Of a DNA stretch of 64,000 nt, positions 61,415 through 64,000 are shown in pieces. The stretch covers positions 62,001-126,000 of the forward strand of contig JBMNVB010000004.1 of assembly GCA_050946575.1 (NCBI GenBank), written 5' to 3'. The translations under genes were made by a program, and so were the position numbers. Position 1 is the first letter of the stretch. Every line of letters begins with the position of its first letter. The notes beneath the pieces were generated by a model. The model worked only from the letters and a program-made list of their open reading frames with translations, was not told where the DNA came from and searched no databases. This stretch comes from JALCRY01 sp050946575 (GTDB lineage: Bacteria; Bacillota; Clostridia; Peptostreptococcales; Anaerovoracaceae).

Positions 61415-61606
61415 ATGTCGAGAAAATGTGAGATTTGCGGGAAACAGCAGGTATCCGGAAATAATGTATCTCACTCGAACAGACATTCGAGAAGAAAATG
61501 GAATGCGAACATCCAGACTGTAAGGATAAACGATAACGGAACAGTCAGGAGAGCGAACGTTTGCACGAAGTGCATTAAATCGGGCAAAGTAAACCGCGCC
61601 TTTTAA
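61415..61606 (+). CDS. rpmB: 50S ribosomal protein L28
   Basis: A 63-residue L28 of the zinc-binding (C+) type: C5-x2-C8 at the start and C-x2-C (VCTKCIKSGKV) at the end. The HSNRHSRRKWNAN segment is diagnostic. ATG 61415 lies eight bases after AGGAGG at 61401-61406. A GTG at 61406 would overlap that site. Single gene with its own promoter and terminator. Zinc ligands intact, so this is not the zinc-free stress paralogue. Confidence 0.96.
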   Translation: MSRKCEICGKQQVSGNNVSHSNRHSRRKWNANIQTVRINDNGTVRRANVCTKCIKSGKVNRAF

Positions 61607-61620
61607 GTATGGGCTTAAGG

Positions 61621-61652
61621 ATCCTGTTCCCGCGCGGGAACAGGATTTTTTT
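61621..61652 (+). terminator. Terminator after rpmB
   Basis: ATCCTGTTCCCG pairs perfectly with CGGGAACAGGAT (61621-61646) around a two-base turn, then TTTTTTT. Confidence 0.95.
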
Positions 61653-61681
61653 ATATCAATGCAGCGCGCCGGAGGTATTGT

Positions 61682-62074
61682 GTGGCTGATAAATACACAG
61701 TGCGGACCGATATCGGAAAGATATCCGTCTATGACAATACGATACGAGAGATAGTTGCCGACGCGGCGAAGTCCGTGAGCGGCCGCGCATATATCACTAA
61801 CAGCCGGGGCAGACAGGCGAGAAGAGCGTCCGAGCGTCTGCGCGACATCGAAGTCGATGTGCGGGACGGCCGGATTTTTGTGCGCCTTTACATAGTGATC
61901 AAATTCGGCCTCAGCATCCATCATGTTACAGAGAAACTGATAAACGGCATCCGCGAGGGGATAAACACTCTGACGGGGCAGGATCCGAAGCAGATCACAG
62001 TAGTAGTGGCCGGCGTGATGTCCGTCAGATTCGCGAAGCGCGACATAGAGATAAAGGTGACGTACGATGATTGA
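61682..62074 (+). CDS. Asp23/Gls24 family envelope stress protein
   Basis: A 130-residue protein of the Asp23 family, which in Firmicutes lies near the membrane and is linked to alkaline or cell-wall stress. The family core is visible: ISVYDNTIREIVADAAKSVSG, VDVRDGRIFVRLYIVIKFG and TVVVAGVMSV. Between residues 40 and 55 there is an extra basic loop (SRGRQARRASER). Start GTG at 61682 with GGAGG upstream. It overlaps recG by eight bases, which fits the common asp23-recG neighbourhood, though the usual DAK-type gene between them is absent. Confidence 0.88.
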   Translation: MADKYTVRTDIGKISVYDNTIREIVADAAKSVSGRAYITNSRGRQARRASERLRDIEVDVRDGRIFVRLYIVIKFGLSIHHVTEKLINGIREGINTLTGQDPKQITVVVAGVMSVRFAKRDIEIKVTYDD

Positions 62075-64000
62075 GGAAAACGTCACGAAACTGCCCGGCA
62101 TCGGAACGAAAAAAGCGGAAAAACTGAGTGACGCGGGCATTGATACCGTAGAGGATCTTCTCCTGACGCTCCCGCGCGGCTATGAGGACAGGACGCGGCC
62201 GAAAGACATCGCTGAGCTCGTGCCCGGAGAAAGCGCGTATGTCAGAGGCTTCGTCATGAAAACATTCAGCACTCCGGGATACAGACGCGGCAGGAAGAGC
62301 CTGCTCAAGCTGCGCGTGGAGGACGAGACGGGGAACATGGAAGTCCTCTTCTTTAATGCGGCGTATCTGTCAAAGAGTTTCACGACGGGCGGCGCGTACG
62401 CGTTCTACGGCAGGGTCACTGAGAACCGCGGCGTTCTGCAGATGATACATCCGGAGTTCGAAAGGGTCGAGAACGCGAAGGCGGAGATACTTCCCGTATA
62501 CAGGCAGATACCGGGCGTCTCGCAGCGGGATATGAGAAAATCAATGCGTGCCGCTCTTCAGTTCGCGTTCGAACTCCCGGACGTGCTTCCGGACGGGATA
62601 AAAGAAAAATACGGTCTTGAAGGCATTGCGGACGCGGTCCGCGGCATCCATTTCCCTTCGGGGCATGACGAACTCGACTCGGCGAGACGCCGGATCGTCT
62701 ATGAGCAGATGTTCGTGCTCAGGGTCGGACTTCTGATGATGCAGAGCGGCAGTGAAGATGGTATTGCTTTCCCTTCGGACGATTCCGCTGAGGTGTTCGC
62801 CGGTTCACTCCCGTATGAACTGACCGGAGCTCAGAAGCGGGTGATATCGGAGATATATGCGGACATGGAGCGCCCGGTGCGGATGAACAGGCTCCTGCAG
62901 GGGGATGTCGGCTCCGGGAAGACCGCAGTCGCGGAAGCCGCGCTGTACAAGGCGTTCAGAGCGGGATTCCAGGGCGCGATGATGGCGCCGACCGAGCTGC
63001 TGGCAAAACAGCATTACGAAACGCTGAGAAATGATCTCGGAAAACTCGGCATGAACGTGGGGCTTCTGACAGGCCACATGAAGCCGTCCGAGAAACGTGA
63101 AGTGTGCGATGCGATCGAAAGCGGGGAAATAGATGCGGCTGTGGGGACGCACGCTCTGATACAGCCGGATGTCGCTTTCAGGAATCTCGGCATCGTGGTC
63201 ACGGACGAACAGCACAGGTTCGGAGTCGACCAGCGCGCCAGCCTGAGCGAGAAGGGTTCGAAACCGGACATACTGGTCATGACGGCAACGCCGATACCGA
63301 GGTCGCTCGCCGTGATCATGTACGGCGACAGGGACGTTTCCGCGCTTGACGAGATGCCTCCGGGCAGGATACCTGTCCTGACAAAAGCGGTTACTGACAG
63401 ATCGAGGAAACTCGTGTATGATTTCGTGATTGGGGAAGTCTCGAAGGGCCGGCAGGGATATGTCGTCGCGCCGCTGATAGAAGATTCGTCGGAGATAGAC
63501 GCGCGCTCGGCGGAGGGTGTATTCGGCGAGCTGAAGAAAAAATATCCCGGCGTCAGCATCGCATTGCTGCACGGGCGGATGAAGGAAGACGAAAAAACCG
63601 CTGTGATGAGCGATTTTGCGGCCGGCCGGTATTCTGTGCTCGTCTCTACGGTAGTGATAGAAGTCGGCATCGATGTCCCGAACGCGACGTTCATGGTGAT
63701 AGAGAGCGCGGAGAGGTTCGGCCTCGCGCAGATGCATCAGCTGAGAGGGCGCGTGGGGCGCGGGAAGGAGCAGTCCTACTGCCTGCTCATAATGAACGGA
63801 AAGGGCGACGTCGCGCGTAGCAGAGCTCATACGCTGGTAGGCACGAATGACGGGTTCAGGATCGCCGAGAAGGATCTCGAACTCCGCGGCCCGGGCGAGG
63901 TGTTCGGCACGCGCCAGCACGGCGTCCCGGACGTGGCTCTTACCGAGATGGTGCGCCACACGGACGTCATGGAGGAGCTCCGCGGAGACGCGATGAGGCT
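62067..64000 (+). CDS. recG: ATP-dependent DNA helicase RecG (C-terminus outside the window)
   Basis: RecG remodels stalled forks and Holliday junctions. From ATG 62067 the frame stays open to the window end, giving about 644 residues. The wedge OB domain lies at about 50-150. The SF2 helicase core has QGDVGSGKTAVA (Walker A), TDEQHRFG (the RecG-type DEQH box), MTATPIPRSLA, LHGRMKEDEK, VIEVGIDVPNA and QLRGRVGRG. The last visible part (LELRGPGEVFGTRQHG) is RecG-specific. Probably only the last 30-40 residues are missing. AAAGGTGA precedes the start, inside the upstream gene. Confidence 0.95.
   Translation, partial: MIEENVTKLPGIGTKKAEKLSDAGIDTVEDLLLTLPRGYEDRTRPKDIAELVPGESAYVRGFVMKTFSTPGYRRGRKSLLKLRVEDETGNMEVLFFNAAYLSKSFTTGGAYAFYGRVTENRGVLQMIHPEFERVENAKAEILPVYRQIPGVSQRDMRKSMRAALQFAFELPDVLPDGIKEKYGLEGIADAVRGIHFPSGHDELDSARRRIVYEQMFVLRVGLLMMQSGSEDGIAFPSDDSAEVFAGSLPYELTGAQKRVISEIYADMERPVRMNRLLQGDVGSGKTAVAEAALYKAFRAGFQGAMMAPTELLAKQHYETLRNDLGKLGMNVGLLTGHMKPSEKREVCDAIESGEIDAAVGTHALIQPDVAFRNLGIVVTDEQHRFGVDQRASLSEKGSKPDILVMTATPIPRSLAVIMYGDRDVSALDEMPPGRIPVLTKAVTDRSRKLVYDFVIGEVSKGRQGYVVAPLIEDSSEIDARSAEGVFGELKKKYPGVSIALLHGRMKEDEKTAVMSDFAAGRYSVLVSTVVIEVGIDVPNATFMVIESAERFGLAQMHQLRGRVGRGKEQSYCLLIMNGKGDVARSRAHTLVGTNDGFRIAEKDLELRGPGEVFGTRQHGVPDVALTEMVRHTDVMEELRGDAMR

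Overview
The window looks like chromosomal core DNA of an anaerobic Gram-positive bacterium of the class Clostridia. GC content is a little over 50 percent by eye. Support for this placement: the infC-rpmI-rplT operon, nrdR, an mre/mrdA/minD cell-shape operon, MurT/GatD, RNase Y, a soluble NuoE/NuoF-type flavin module, desulfoferrodoxin, a two-gene NifU-like/GGGtGRT pair, strong AGGAGG ribosome binding sites and sigma-A promoters. A Family XIII (Anaerovoracaceae)-like lineage would fit, but this is a guess. I see no transposase, integrase, CRISPR array or rRNA. One tRNA gene, tRNA-Val(GAC), is present.

Layout. 1-2.1 kb: end of argB, argD and superoxide reductase. 2.1-4.5 kb: a guanidinium-type SMR exporter with a long structured leader, divergent from infC-rpmI-rplT; infC uses the rare AUU start. 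4.5-9.1 kb: a 2-hydroxyacid dehydrogenase, a lipid-anchored FKBP/trigger-factor-like foldase, and nrdR-cmk-DUF1015. 9.2-17.2 kb: radC-mreB-mreC-mreD-mrdA-minD, facing rodA. 17.4-26.2 kb: rny, a cysteine desulfurase-thiI pair, prmA, murT-gatD, and the NifU-like/GGGtGRT pair. 26.2-33 kb: maf and a class A PBP on the minus strand, then comEC and holA. 33-41 kb: a three-gene bifurcating-type flavin/iron-sulfur oxidoreductase (NuoE, NuoF, and a GltD-NuoG fusion), a TetR regulator and a radical SAM/SPASM protein. 41-48.5 kb: crotonase with a Rex-like operator, KptA, LemA/DUF2207, a TIGR04076-like protein, a lipoprotein, a patatin and an aldo-keto reductase. 48.5-52.3 kb: a ferredoxin-like protein divergent from a Crp/Fnr regulator across a perfect palindrome, an alanine/sodium symporter, an acetyltransferase and the tRNA. 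52.3-53.2 kb: an AT-rich islet of small unknown genes. 53.3-61 kb: a lipoprotein that looks like a dead PepD peptidase, a D-2-hydroxyacid dehydrogenase, larC with a very long His tract, yjbQ, an IclR regulator, an aldehyde dehydrogenase and a FIST protein. 61.4-64 kb: rpmB, an Asp23-family gene and the first two thirds of recG.

How the genes fit together. The window joins housekeeping functions (translation, cell-wall elongation, DNA repair) with strict-anaerobe redox metabolism: the NuoEF-type complex, crotonase, desulfoferrodoxin and several ferredoxin-like proteins. Small operons are separated by clear intrinsic terminators, many of them shared between convergent genes.

Main unexplained signals. 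(1) The octamer GCATTGAT/ATCAATGC occurs at least 35 times against about 2 expected. It lies on both strands and inside unrelated genes, at a density like that of DNA uptake words. (2) A secreted lipoprotein keeps the PepD fold but none of its metal ligands. (3) The GGGtGRT/NifU-like pair has no known function. (4) The SMR exporter has a two-hairpin leader. (5) The small-gene islet behind tRNA-Val has no relative I recognise.
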